Positions 1 through 10,560 of a stretch of 64,000 nt of DNA are shown here, piece after piece. The stretch is from Cryptomeria japonica (Eukaryota > Streptophyta > Pinopsida > Cupressales > Cupressaceae), in NCBI RefSeq assembly GCF_030272615.1, contig NC_081412.1, positions 346,086,169 to 346,150,168 of the forward strand. The letters run 5' to 3'. The notes beneath the pieces are model-generated. The model saw nothing but the letters and a program-made list of their open reading frames with translations. It was not told the origin of the DNA and searched no databases. Each line of letters begins with the position of its first letter. Positions within the stretch are counted from its first letter, which is position 1. A program made the position numbers and the translations under genes.

Positions 1-15
1 AATTCCCCAATTAGA

Positions 16-2200
16 GTTATACTATGGAAAAGTTGACCTCTTGACTCATGTGAAGACATTTCAAACCTTGTGTAGTGCTTTGTCTCATGATCAAAGATTC
101 ATGGCAAAACTATTTACCCAAACCTTTAGAGATAATGATAAATACTAAGAGGGGGGAGGCGGGGGAGGGGGGGGGTGTGTGAATTAGTATACCAAAAAAT
201 ACTGAACTTAAACACTTAAACAATTTAGTAGTAAACCGATATAATAGTTTTACTAACAAACCGGTTAACACAAATGCAAACCAAACAACAAATAAGGCAT
301 TCACCCATAGAAGCACAATCATCATAACACGAGATTTTGATGTGGAAACCCAAATGGGAAAAACCACGGTGAGATGAAACTCACAAGTAACTATCTACAG
401 AATAGTAACCAGACTGGTTAAGGTTAGACCAGTTAAGGTCATACAATATTCTTTACCAGAATAGACCCTGTTAGGAATCTCAATCTCTATTAGGAGATAA
501 GTTCGATTAAAGACTACCTTGTGAGAGGATTTCAGATCCATAGTTGTGAACCACCTTGTTAGAGGATTTACAAAGGCTTTGCCAGGCCTAACCGGTTAAG
601 AGTTTCAGACTTGTCGAAGATGTGAGTAATCAACAAGTGAGTGATCTAAATACTAGCACAGTATGCTTGGTTAGATCCTTGATAGCTCATTGTTAAGGCA
701 TTTCAACATTACTTCAGTCTTCAAAATCTCCACACTCTATTTCTTCACATAGACCTAATCTTCTTTTGTGATCACACATGCAAAACCTCATCAACCACAC
801 AAAACCCTAACAACTACTAAAACCCTAGACATGATGTCCTTATAAAGGAATCTGATTTCAAGTCAATCCAATAGGATTACATTGCAAGCTCCTAGGTTTA
901 GTGCATCTGGACACATTTGGTAACACAACACAGAATCACTGCCAAAGTGTCGGTGGATGATAACTCATCACAAAAATAATACCGATTGGTAACTCATCAC
1001 AGAGTAATACCGGTTCATATAATTACCTATTACCGGTTCACATATTTTACCGATTACTGGTTCACACATTTTTACCAATTACCGGTTTGTCAAAATGAAG
1101 ACTGGGAAAAATGATAACAACCACTTTGTTTCTTCGTACCGCTTTGGGATCCTTGAACCCCTTGAGGTCTTCATACCGCTTGGGTCTTCATATCGCTTGA
1201 GATCGGTAAACACTTTTTGCAAAACACCGATAGTCTAAAGACTATAATACATAATACCGGTTGGAACAAATACCGGTTGAGCATAACTCATACATACAAA
1301 AAGTGATCTCAAAGCAAGTGTGTGTCCATCAATGACAATCACAACATCATCATCAAAAATGCCAACAGATAAAGCCTTGCAATGGTATTGTTCTTTGTCT
1401 CCTTATTTGATTGTTTCTTTTTAACAATTGGATAATGATTTCATTCAACAATTTCAAAATAACATTGGTCCTAAGACTACTTTGATTGATTTGATTCATT
1501 ATAAGCAAGGAGTTAAAGAAAAAGTGAATAATTTTATTGGTAGATATAAACATTCGCATTCACAAATTGATTATCTTGTGCCTAATCATGATGTTCAAAG
1601 AATTTTATTGCTAATTTACAAAAGGATATAAGAGATAAGCTTCTATTTTTTAATTTTACTTATTCAAGCAATTGTGTGCACTGCTTCATAATTATCAACT
1701 TCAAGTGAGTCAATTTGAATCATCATCTTCAATGGATTTGGTTGATAAGAATGAGAGTGATCAACGATTGTTTATGAAGTTCAAACCCAACAAAGGTTTC
1801 ATCAAGATAAATGACAACATCAACATTCAAGTGGCAGTCATGACTCCTTTATCCAAATACTTCAGAAAAGAATTAACTCCTCTTTTTGAGTCTTTGCATA
1901 GTATAATTTTGATGTTGATGAATGCTAATGTGTTGCAACTTCCTCCTATCAAACAAATTGACCACTTCAAACTATTTCCAAATTCCCATTATCCTAAAGC
2001 TTTTTGTTAATATCATTGCCAACCAGGTCATGACACTAAGAAATGCTATCAATTGTGGAATAAGATTCAAGAATTTAATGATAATAATAATATATCTATA
2101 GTTGACGTGAAGAAAAAAGGGAATAAGTGTATAGCTCCTCCTAACCAAATCCTCCAAATATTCACCAATCTATTGCCTTCTCATTCTACCAATATTGTTT
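16..2200 (+). pseudogene. G1 gag, split by a solo LTR
   Basis: Retrotransposon gag-type capsid region. The reading frame from about base 35 continues, after removal of 136-1372, into the frame at 1373. The classical gag motif DKALQWY lies exactly across the insertion point. Downstream are the FIQQFQ-like segment (about 1440) and a zinc knuckle near 2005-2055 reading C-stop-YHC..GHDTKKC, so the knuckle holds an in-frame stop. More stops are at about 1419 and 1629. The N-terminus lies before the window. Gag would form the particle that packages the element RNA. Family assignment rests on motif recognition only. Confidence 0.75.
136..1367 (-). mobile_element. Copia-type solo LTR inside G1 gag
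   Basis: Read on the minus strand it starts TGTTGGCATTTTTGATGATG at 1367 and ends in a C-rich stretch and ..TTTATCA at 136. It is flanked on both sides by GATAA (131-135 and 1368-1372), a perfect 5-bp target duplication. Its start, its C-rich end and an internal CCGTGGTTTTTCCC segment (about 345-375) resemble the LTRs of the Copia element at 21900-29680. There is no internal region, so it is a solo LTR left by LTR-LTR recombination. The ORF-like stretches inside are not genes. Confidence 0.88.
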
Positions 2201-2266
2201 AGATCGAGCCACTTGCTTTCTCCCCTAATGACCTTAGTCTAGAATCTAGTAATGTTGTGAACCTTA

Positions 2267-2575
2267 TTGACAAACCTTAAACCTACAAAAGACCTATTTG
2301 ATCCTAGTGAGACTATTTTTGCACTTGATGGCCCATTATATATTATTGCAAAGATAAAAGATAAACTCTCACAAGGGGTTCTCATTAATCCAATATGTAT
2401 GGTAAATGTGATTACTAAAGAACATATTTTTACTCAACAATTGCATCAAGTAACATTTAATAAATCTGATGTTATGGTTAAGGTGTATGATGTTTTTTCT
2501 TGTCCTACGATTGGTTCTATTACTTTTCCCATTGAGGTTGGTATTAAGTGCTTAGATGACACCTTTGTTCTGATT
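2267..2575 (+). pseudogene. G1 protease-like region, left part
   Basis: An open stretch with the pattern of a plant Gypsy aspartic protease: GVLINPICMVNVI (about 2377-2415), then DVMVKVYDVFSCPTIGSIT and PIEVGIK. The position where related proteases usually carry the catalytic Asp reads Asn here (LINP), so activity is doubtful even without the breaks. The region stops abruptly at about 2575 where the retroposed element begins. It resumes near 20480 with TFVIIPTLDQ and, after a frameshift, KLGHPW. It would mature Gag in trans or cis. Confidence 0.6.
2553..2575. repeat. Left target-site duplication of the retroposed element
   Basis: TAGATGACACCTTTGTTCTG followed by ATT here matches 20480-20502 (TAGATGTCACCTTTGTTATT then ATT) with three mismatches over 23 bases. 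Both copies encode the same protease stretch (DDTFVLI / DVTFVII). The repeat is much longer than the 5-bp duplications of LTR elements and suits target-primed reverse transcription. Confidence 0.7.
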
Positions 2576-2757
2576 AATAAGAAAAACAGGTTTTTAAGAC
2601 CCGAAACCTTTAACAAAGGAGATTAAAAAGATCATCATAGAGTATCCAAACCATATAAAAATGGCTTACAAAATGACTGGCAATAAAGAAAGTAGACAGA
2701 AAGGACACCAAAAGATAGAAACAACAAAACAACAGAAACTAGGAAAACACTGCACAG

Positions 2758-4469
2758 TTATAGAGTCTTCAGGAGGTCCTTCACCTTAATCACTAGCTGG
2801 TCGTAGTTGGCCGCAACAGCTTTGAGTTCATCCAAGTCCTTATTTGGCTTCTTCTCCTTCTTTTTACCTCTGGTTCTTGTTCTGGGTCCTTGAACATCTC
2901 CTATGCCTTTAGTGTCAGGGTCAATTTCCAGGGTGTCCTTCTCCTCATCAAATTTGCTGATGAGGGTTTTGGTATTGCCAGCAGAGACCTTCAGAATGTT
3001 TAAGCTTTGCTCTACGATACATTTGAGACATTCCTCAATTTTTTTGACTTTATTGACAGTTTCCACCATTGTTTGATCCATAGCATTAGCATTTTCTTTC
3101 CTCTCAATTAGGTCTTTCTCGATTTTCTCAAATCTGGGGTTGAAGGAATCTCTTATATTTTCAGTTTTAGCAACAGTTTTGGTCAAATCCTCCATATAAT
3201 CTGCCATAGTCTTCCCTTCGCTAGTGCTGATAGTTTCCAGAATCTGGATTCCGTGGTTGAGCTTCTTGTTGTCCTCCACAACTTTCTTGTAACTGGTGAT
3301 TATCCATTCTATGGTGTCCATAAAACCTTTCATACCCTCAGGAGGAGGGTTTGAGGAGGGATCAATCTTATCGGAGTTGTCCTGTACCTTATTTGGGGTG
3401 TCACCAATAGTGGCTTTCTCTTCAGCCCTATGTACTTCCCCAGTGGTCACCTCCTCCAAGTTCTGGTTAGCTTCCGAAATATTTTTCTGCTTTTGTTCCT
3501 CCAGCTCCTTCACATTCTCTTCCTTTCTCTTTTGTTTGTTTCTTGTCTGAATATGTACTTTAGTTTTCTTTTTCAGTGAACCCTGGGGTTTCTCCTTCTC
3601 AGAATCTTTAGAGGCCTCCGCCTCCTCCGAGGAGCTAATCTGGAAAATTTTGCCTTTAGATTTCTTGCCCTTCAAGGAGGAAGGCCTGGTTTTCAAATGT
3701 TTCCTTTTCTTACCTACTTCAGCTTCCGAGTCATCCATACCCTCCTCAGACTTGCTCGTTGAATCACTGTCAGAACCCTTATCCAAAGAAAAAACAGTGT
3801 CCGACCCTTCCTCCTCAGACTCAGAAATAGAGGGTTGAGGGTGGGCTATTTGGTTAGCCTTGAGGTGGTCATAAATTAGAACCATTAAGCCTTGATGCAT
3901 GATAGTGTCACCCTTAGGGTTCTCTTTATGGGCCTTAATGGTGGCATTCATAGAACATAGCAGAAAATAAGGAATGTTAACTTTCTCGTCATGCCTAAAA
4001 TGATTCAGCAAAATAAAATGGTAGTCATACACTTTAGTGAATCTACCATCCAAATTAATATAGCGCATTATAACAAAAAGGACCTCCCTCCATGTTTTAA
4101 CAAAAGCCCTAGGAGGATAGTAAGTTTTACTTAACTTCACCAGGCGTTTTTTTTCTCCTTTTCAATTTTAGGATATCTTTCAATGGCTTCCTTGCTCACT
4201 TTTCTGTCTCTATAGTAGTTGCTTCCTTCCCTTCAGAGACCCGTGGCCTGAGCAATGAGGTCTTCATCTATGACGACCTACTGGTCTCCCATCTTCAAAG
4301 TGCCCTTTCTCCAATTTTTACAAAAGAAATTAGTGACTGTGGCATCCCGTCCATGGAGCCTCTCCATAAATTTTGAAAACCCGCCCTTCTGTAGAATGTT
4401 CCAGACCACCTCCTTTTGCTTCTACTCCTTACAATTGCTAGGTTCGTAGCGGCATCTATTTGCTCCCAT
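2758..4469 (-). pseudogene. Unfamiliar coiled-coil protein of a repeat family (about 570 codons)
   Basis: I do not recognise this gene. The best start is the ATG at 4469-4467 (MGANRCRYEPSNCKE). Stops interrupt the first 110 codons, and a frameshift lies in an A8 run near 4150. The last 460 codons (4140-2758) are open. N-terminal domain: GGFSKFMERLHG, then NWRKGTLKMG, IDEDLIAQATGL, then WREVLFVIMRYINLDGRF and YHFILLNHFRH. Middle: an acidic Ser-rich tract (about codons 210-360 of the full frame) with Lys/Arg-rich blocks. C-terminal third: predicted coiled coil, ending in a basic stretch (RTRTRGKKKEKK). The domain order suggests a nucleic-acid or scaffold protein, but that is inference. The N-terminal domain recurs at 59690-60250. 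Confidence 0.6.
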
Positions 4470-4580
4470 ATTTTCGCTATTTAGAGCTGAATGTCGAAAC
4501 TTGCAGAGAGCTTTAGACAAAGAGTTTCTCGGAGCTACCAAATTTAGCCAGAAAGCGTGGGAAGTGAATGATTGAGTGTT

Positions 4581-4585
4581 ATAAT
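4581..4585. repeat. Target-site duplication of G2 (ATAAT)
   Basis: ATAAT at 4581-4585 before the 5' LTR is repeated exactly at 20452-20456 after the 3' LTR. This fixes both ends of G2 and shows it jumped into the 5' leader of the retroposed element. Confidence 0.92.
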
Positions 4586-4603
4586 TGTAAACTCCTAAAA
4601 TTG

Positions 4604-4850
4604 TCATGTCTAATTAAATAAATATTTTATTTATTTAATTACTTTAGCCTAATTCTTCTATTAATTAAATAAATCTTTATTTATTTAATTAATTCATTTA
4701 TCCTCTTCTAGCCTTATTTCTCATTTAAATAAATACATTTATTTATTTAAATTATCCTTTTCCTAAATTAAATAAATATTTTATTTATTTAATTATCCCA
4801 CTTCTTCTATTAATTAAATAAATATTTATTTATTTAATTAATTCATTAAC
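4604..4850. repeat. Array of AT-rich palindromes in the G2 5' LTR
   Basis: Five near-perfect inverted repeats of 24-35 bases built on TTAATTAAATAAAT / ATTTATTTAATTAA, separated by short pyrimidine-rich spacers (CTTTAGCC, CTCTTCTAGCC, CCTTTTCC, CCCACTTC). Each could fold into a hairpin. The same array is in the 3' LTR (19691-19935). Looser versions occur in the G3 LTRs and at 62210-62430. Confidence 0.85.
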
Positions 4851-5002
4851 CTTTTCTACCCATGACACGTGTCATTCATCTCTTAATTCATACACTACCT
4901 ACTCCTTTCATTATTTTATTATTTCTTTTACCTACCCTCTAATCATAGCCGACCTCCTTTTACACCTCTCAATCTTATCCCTCCATTTCATATAGTGTCT
5001 TC

Positions 5003-5010
5003 TATATAAG
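5003..5010 (+). promoter_or_regulatory. TATA box of the G2 5' LTR
   Basis: TATATAAG followed by GGAGATGC, about 360 bases before the LTR end, after the AT palindromes and a pyrimidine-rich stretch. The same box in the 3' LTR is at 20090-20097. It is the likely RNA polymerase II start signal for the element RNA. Confidence 0.65.
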
Positions 5011-5364
5011 GAGATGCTTCCTTCATTATCAAACCCTAATCATTCATCCTAATGAAAGATCTCAAGGACTTGACTACACTACGATCCTACTTGCAACCAC
5101 ATTCCGTTCTTTGTTGAGCTCTTGTGCACATAAAATCTGAGAGCAAATATATCAAGCAAGATCAATGGAGATAGGAAGAATGGAGATCCAAACCCTATTG
5201 GACATGTGATGGTATAGTCTTTGTGATTTCATTTGATTTGCATTGTCTTAGGTAATCTTCACATGTTATGGTGGATCTTTGTTGTTGTTAGGCTAGGGTT
5301 TTGTGGTTGAATTCATTTAGCCTTTCAATATCGTTATTATTGTTATCCATTTTCACCATATACA

Positions 5365-5388
5365 TTTTGGCACGCCCGATGGGACTCT
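5365..5388 (+). other. Primer-binding position of G2
   Basis: TTTTGGCACGCCCGATGGGA directly follows the LTR end. The place and the TGGC start (complement of a tRNA CCA end plus discriminator base) fit a tRNA primer site two or three bases after the LTR. I do not assign the tRNA. Confidence 0.6.
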
Positions 5389-5474
5389 TGTCCCTTTTGC
5401 ATTTAACATCCTTGTTGCAGATTTTGTATTTTGAAGTTGCAGATCTGACGTTTTCGGCAGCATTTTGATATTTT

Positions 5475-5731
5475 CGCGTCTGCGCACTTTCGGATCGCGT
5501 TTTTGATTTTTTGGTGCATCTGTGACATCTGGAGTCGCGTCTGTGCTATTGGCAATATTTTATTTTGCAGGTTCCAGGAAAGCGTGTTTGTGTTATAAAA
5601 TCGCGTCTGCGCTATTTTTAGCCGCGTCTATGTCCAGAAGATGCATCTGCATTCTGTAATCGCGTCTGTGTCTCACAGAACCGCGTCTGTGTCACCAGGT
5701 CGCGTCTGCGTTGAGGGTAATCGCATCTGTG
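5475..5731 (+). repeat. First CGCGTCTGTG array in the G2 leader
   Basis: About a dozen copies of a 10-12 base motif, consensus CGCGTCTGTGT, spaced 15-35 bases apart (e.g. 5475, 5536, 5602, 5623, 5661, 5682, 5701, 5722). Spacers share no sequence, so this is not an ordinary tandem repeat. Variants keep the shape CGC-[G/A]T[C/T]TGT. A second cluster is at 6955-7139. Confidence 0.85.
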
Positions 5732-6119
5732 TTCACCAGTTTCAAATTTTGGATTTTTATTGATTCAGTTTTCGGATTTTGCATTTAGGGTTTCAGATCT
5801 GGTTTATTTTGAGCTAACATTTTCAGATCTAGCTAACGAAATTGGTGCAGCTTGTCTTGAAAGCTAAATCGTTTGGTTGAAGGCCCCTATTTTCACAAAG
5901 TCTTTTGGGTTTAAAATTTACCTAACTTGTGTGCTTGCAGGAAGGGGTGATTATTTCAAACAATCCAAACTACTAATAAATCTTTGTTGCAGGTCCTTGG
6001 CAAGGGTTTTTAGATTTTTATTGTGTGCCTTGTTTTCATAGACTAGTAAACACTTCAATTGGTGCACTAAAATTGAATCATTGTCTTTTGTGTCTTGAGC
6101 AATAGGCTCTTTTTGTTTA
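5732..6119 (+). other. G2 leader between first array and conserved block
   Basis: Noncoding, T-rich. Contains GATCTGG/GATCTAG stretches and two TTGCAGG stretches near 5936 and 5989. No ORF or repeat array seen. Part of the transcribed leader. Confidence 0.5.
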
Positions 6120-6700
6120 ATCTTTAGAGGGTCTGTCTTCCCGTGTGGTCATTAGGACTACTAGTGAGAAGAGAACGACCCAAGTGGTAGCGAGGAAAAC
6201 CCACCTCTTCCGAACCACTATAAACAAATGTATTCATGGTGAAAACTATGGATAACGTGTGCTGATTAGTTCATACCGACACTATGTCTCCCCATAAACC
6301 CGTTTGATCAAATTTATTTGATCATTTGTAGGGCGTAACCCCTACCAGCTGGGAGCCTTCTGTATTTACAGAGCTGAAAGTGCCACATGTATGGCCACAC
6401 GAGCAGATGCCCTTACTAGCACCTTTTTGTTTTAGAAGCCCAAATCCTTCTAGTTGTTGGGGCAGGAGGTCGGACCTCTGGTAGCGGCCCACACACATAC
6501 GGTTCTTAGTAGAGATATAAAGTTCGCCACGGGGAGTTTTCGTGGGGACTGATGCTTGGCTGACCCGAGAAGTGAGTGCTGAGGGTGGAGCCAATGAGGT
6601 CAAGCATCTAAGTATCTGCTCTGAATAGCGTAGCCTCGGGGGTAAAACCCCATGTGGGATCAACAACTATTGTCTTGGCCAGCCATAAGAATTGTGCTTG
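6120..6700 (+). ncRNA. Conserved leader block of G2 (candidate structured RNA)
   Basis: About 540 bp that match 45690-46260 of G3 almost end to end, although the two elements have unrelated LTRs. Hairpins: GTAGGG/CCCTAC with loop CGTAAC (6328-6345); CCACG/CGTGG with a 9-base loop (6527-6545); GGGG/CCCC near 6640-6655. In G3 the first two stems have different bases that still pair. A role in packaging, dimerisation or translation of the genomic RNA is inferred. On the minus strand there is an ORF of 114 codons (6666-6322), also partly visible in G3 but broken there, so an RNA role is more likely than an antisense protein. Confidence 0.6.
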
Positions 6701-6954
6701 ACTTATTTTAAACATTCAAAACATTCAAGACCAAACAACAAAACATTGTGTCTTTTGTGTCTTCAAGTGTATGCAAAACATTTTTACATCAAACAACACA
6801 CTTTTCTTGGAGTCATTTTGAGTCTAGACACTTGCAAACATTGGGTCTTCATCAACACTGTGTCCTCTTGTCACAAAAAATAGTCAAACAGTCAGATTTG
6901 GTCACAACAAAACGACTTCACAGATTGGAAAAAATTGCACAAATTTTACAGAAA

Positions 6955-7139
6955 CGCGTCTATGTCGGACATAATAGCGTCTGTGTTGTATAACCGCGTC
7001 TGTGCAGGGCAGAAACACGTCTGTGTTCATAGAATCAACATTACACTTTGCAAAAAAATCTTAGAAACGCATCTGTGTTAAACAGAGCCGTGTCTGCGTC
7101 AGGAAACCGCGTCTGTGAAGTATACAGGCGCATCTATGT
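6955..7139 (+). repeat. Second CGCGTCTGTG array in the G2 leader
   Basis: Eight more copies of the motif (6955, 6976, 6995, 7016, 7068, 7089, 7108, 7129), several mutated at CpG (CGCATCTGTG, CGTGTCTGCG). With the first array it brackets the conserved leader block. G3 has the same two-array arrangement. Confidence 0.85.
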
Positions 7140-7630
7140 TTAGAATTAAAAAACTGTTACAGTCCAGTAAACAAACACAGTCAGTTTCGGAATTCTTGAG
7201 CTTCCTAGGTCATTTCTCCAAGATTTCATTTAGCAGTCAACCTGTCTTTGGGTCTCACAAAGTCCATCATTGCTTTACACCTCACATTGCATTCACATTT
7301 GCCTAAACTTGATTCAAAAGGTCACTTGCTTGTCCTCATCATACTTTGTCAACACACTACATACAACAACACTTTTCTAAGTGGTCCCTCATCAAGGTTT
7401 CTTACCTTTGGGTCTCATTTGGTCTTACTTAGAGTCAAGGTCAACTTACCTCATCAAGAGAAACTATCCTCTCTTTGGAAGTCACACCTACTCTACTACA
7501 TACATACTTGGTCTTACAATTTGGACATTGCAAGTACACCTCAGATTCATTTACATTCCATCCAACCCTTGGTCTTCCATACTTTTTCCATTTTCATCTA
7601 GTCTCACACATCTCGGTCAATACCTAGTTC
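7140..7630 (+). other. End of G2 leader before gag
   Basis: C/T-rich and A/C-rich noncoding sequence up to the gag ATG at 7631. Short overlapping ORFs here have no recognisable protein features and I regard them as chance. Confidence 0.5.
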
Positions 7631-9870
7631 ATGGTTGAAACCCGTCTTCAAAAATCTAGGAGAGAAACTAAAGAGGCTCAAGAGTCCGCAAACATGAGTT
7701 CTTATGAGTATGACAATGATATCTTTTTTAATTCTGATCATACTACATTACCTGACATGGATGCCTATAGAAACATTCCAAATGTTGAGAACATGGACAC
7801 TACAAACAACAATGATGATATGGACAACTTTTCAGTACATTCAGCAGATGTGGAAGAATCCATTATGGATCCCCGTTTCAATCGATTGGTTGAGGAAATA
7901 ATGAGGAGGGATAGACAATACTTCTTACAAATGATGGCACAAAGTGGAGCCAAGATACCTCATGATTTTGACATGTCTCAAATAATGGAAAATCGACCTT
8001 TGCAACAACCTCACTCCAACATGGATCAAAGGAGGCCTAATAGTGGAGGCAATAGAAGACCACATATGGTACCTGAATCACCATCATCTTTGTTTCAAAA
8101 ACCAGAGGTCCCATACACACATGGTCAAGCATATGATACTCATTTTTGCAGACCATTATGGAAGTCTTATGCAGAGAAATATGCTCAATCACATATCAAT
8201 GCCAAGGATCAACCACCAAAGCAATTGGATATTCAAAGGCATGCTCAAAATTTGGACACAAGGAAACCCCGTGTCAAATTTGGGGGCAACACATTAGAAC
8301 ATGACATGCCTATAGAGTATGGTATACATGGGAAAAATAGATATTTCATTCCTCAACATGAATCTATACCAAGTGGTCCATATACGCAACATCACTATAG
8401 ACCTCCTCCATATGAACATGTGTATGATCAATATCATCCATATATGCAACATGCTTCTCCTCCAATTGGTGCCTCAAGCATGGGGTATGGTCCAAGAAGT
8501 TGATCTCCACCTAAGAGCAATTTGGAGCAACAAATCAGGGACTTACAAAAGAAAATGGAGGACATAAATACACCGAAGCCAACATACACAATGAGAGACA
8601 TATGTCCTTATCCATTTGACAAGAGCATTCCAATGCCTCCTTTTCCTACACACTTTGTGACGCCTAAATTTGATAAGTATAGAGGAAAAGGGGATCCTAA
8701 GGCACACATAAGATAATTTTTCACAGCTTGCATTGAGGTAGCAGCAGAAGAGACATATTTGATGAGATTATTCCCACAAAGCCTAGGTGATCAAGCTATG
8801 GAATGATTCTCCCATCTCCCACTTGGTATTAAGTCATGGGGTGATCTAGCAGAGGCATTTATTCAACATTTCTCCTACAACATAGAGACAGACATATTAG
8901 TCACTACTTTGTGCAACACCAAGCAAAAAGAGGGAGAGTCTTTTGCATCATTTTTACAAAGATGGAGAAATCTAGCCAGCAGATGCTCTTGTGAAATTCC
9001 ACAAAAACAAATGGTAGAAATGTTCACCCAGAATGTTAACAAAGACATTGGCTATGATCTAAGAAAATCTTGTTTGTCCACCTTCAAGGACGTTATTGAA
9101 AAAGGCTTAGCGACAGAAAAGGTCCTAATTGAACAAGGAGTCATCAAGATATTCAAGGAAAACAAAGATGACTTTAAAGGAAAAGACAAGCCAATATTTT
9201 GGAATAAAAATAAGAACACAGTCAATGATGGTGTTGTTGATGCCAACACAGTGCAACCCAAATTCATCTTTTCGGGATCAAGTTCTACAAACAATCAAGT
9301 GAATACTCAAACAACTTCTAGATCACGAAGAAAGTACACCCCATTGGGAGAACCACTTGAGTCAGTCTTCAAGAAGCTAGAGGCAAACAAGGTAATCACA
9401 GTTCCAGATTTTCCTCCATATGAACCAAAGGTTAAACCAAATTGGTGGAACGATGATGAGTATTGTGAATTTCATAAGAGCAAGGGTCATAAGATAGAAA
9501 ATTATCATCGACTGAAGAACATCATACAAGATCTCATTGATAGAGGTGACATTGAGATTGAGGGACATTCCTCCAATCAAGAACATGAGATGTTTAAGGA
9601 ACCATTCCCAAAACATGATAAGGGAAAAGCTAAAGTCACAGAGGATCAAACCAACTATACCAGAGCATCCTACAACTATGATTCAACTATCAATCACATC
9701 TCGATGGACAATTATGTCTCTACCATTATCATCAAGGACAAAGCATCTGAGAATTCTACTCGGAGACCAAGGATTGTCCTAAAAGGTGTTGGATCTTCTT
9801 CTGAACCTACCTCTGAATGTCATGTCACAACTCGTCGAGGTAAAATCACTTTACAAGGTGCTCCAACTAA
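7631..9870 (+). pseudogene. G2 gag
   Basis: Capsid and nucleocapsid region of a Tat-type Gypsy element, opening with METRLQKSRRE. The frame runs from 7631 to about 12157 with three in-frame stops in gag: TGA 8501-8503, TAA 8714-8716 and TGA 8804-8806 (ME-stop-FSHLP, a Trp position). Landmarks: DICPYPFDKSIPMPPFP (about 8597-8650), the capsid-like segment SFASFLQRWRNLASRC (about 8939-8986), the pre-knuckle KPNWWNDDEYCEFH, and a zinc knuckle CEFHKSKGHKIENYHRLK (about 9463) in which the last Cys of the CCHC set is Tyr. G3 keeps that Cys. Confidence 0.85.
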
Positions 9871-10560
9871 AAACAACACTTCTTCATCAACCAAACCTAA
9901 GTATGACCTTATAGAACAGTTAGGGAAGACACCCGCGCTCATCTCCATCCTTGAGCTATTACGCATATCTCCCACACATAAAGCCATTCTTGACAAAATC
10001 TTGAGAGATACTGCTGTTCCTACTGATCTGAACGTGGACTATTTTCAAGCCATGGTGGGATACCTTTCCATTCCACACTCCCTTACTTTCACAGAAGCTA
10101 ATGATGCCTTCGTAAGTCAACCACATAATGCACCACTACACGTTGAAGCCTTCATACACAAACATAGAATCAAACGAGTCCTGATAGATGGAGGAGCTGG
10201 TCTAAACATTTGTACATTGAGCACTATTAAACAATTGGGATATTTCGACAAAGCTGTGAATTCTACAAATCAAATCACCATCAAGGCATATGATGATGAA
10301 GAACGTTTGTCCAAGGGCACAGTCACCTTTCCTCTCAGAGTTGGGCCAGTTACAAAGGATGTGGTTTGTCAAGTCTTGGATTTAGATCTCACTTATAACA
10401 TATTGCTAGGACGTCCTTGGATTCATGAAATGAGGGCAGTCCCATCTACATATCACCAATGCATTAAGTTTCCTCATAATGGAGTGGAAGTAACAGTTAA
10501 CGGTGATCCTAATCTGTTCATATACTGCAATAATCTAAGATCAAAAACTGAGACCATCAT
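9871..10560 (+). CDS. G2 aspartic protease domain
   Basis: Part of the gag-pol frame, with no stop inside. Landmarks: the preceding LEQLGKTP-like segment (LIEQLGKTPALISILELL, about 9910), VEAFIHKHRIKRVLIDGG with the catalytic Asp in LIDGGAGLNICT (10178-10213), ITIKAYDDEERLSKGT, and the closing LLGRPWIHEM (about 10402). DGG in place of DTG/DSG is normal for this lineage. It would cut Gag and Pol from one another. It remains an open domain, but upstream stops block its synthesis. Confidence 0.85.

Larger units (their letters stand above)
4586..5364 (+). repeat. G2 5' LTR
   Basis: Starts TGTAAACTCCTAAAATTG and ends CACCATATACA. Same length (779 bp) as the 3' LTR at 19673-20451. The first bases differ from the 3' copy (TGTAGACACC). 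Includes an AT-rich palindrome array, a CACGTG core in GACACGTGTC (about 4865) and a TATA box at 5003. Confidence 0.95.

Noticed and set aside
110-367. Minus-strand 85-codon ORF
   Set aside because: It runs over the G-rich end of the solo LTR and across the insertion junction.
5475-5731. Possible CRISPR-like array (short repeats with unique spacers)
   Set aside because: Repeats are only 10-12 bases and variable, spacers uneven, no cas genes, and the setting is a plant retroelement leader.
6231-6260. GGTGAAAACTATGG in the G2 leader as a further copy of the post-pol motif
   Set aside because: No inner or outer stem forms, and G3 does not keep the GGTGAAAA at that place.
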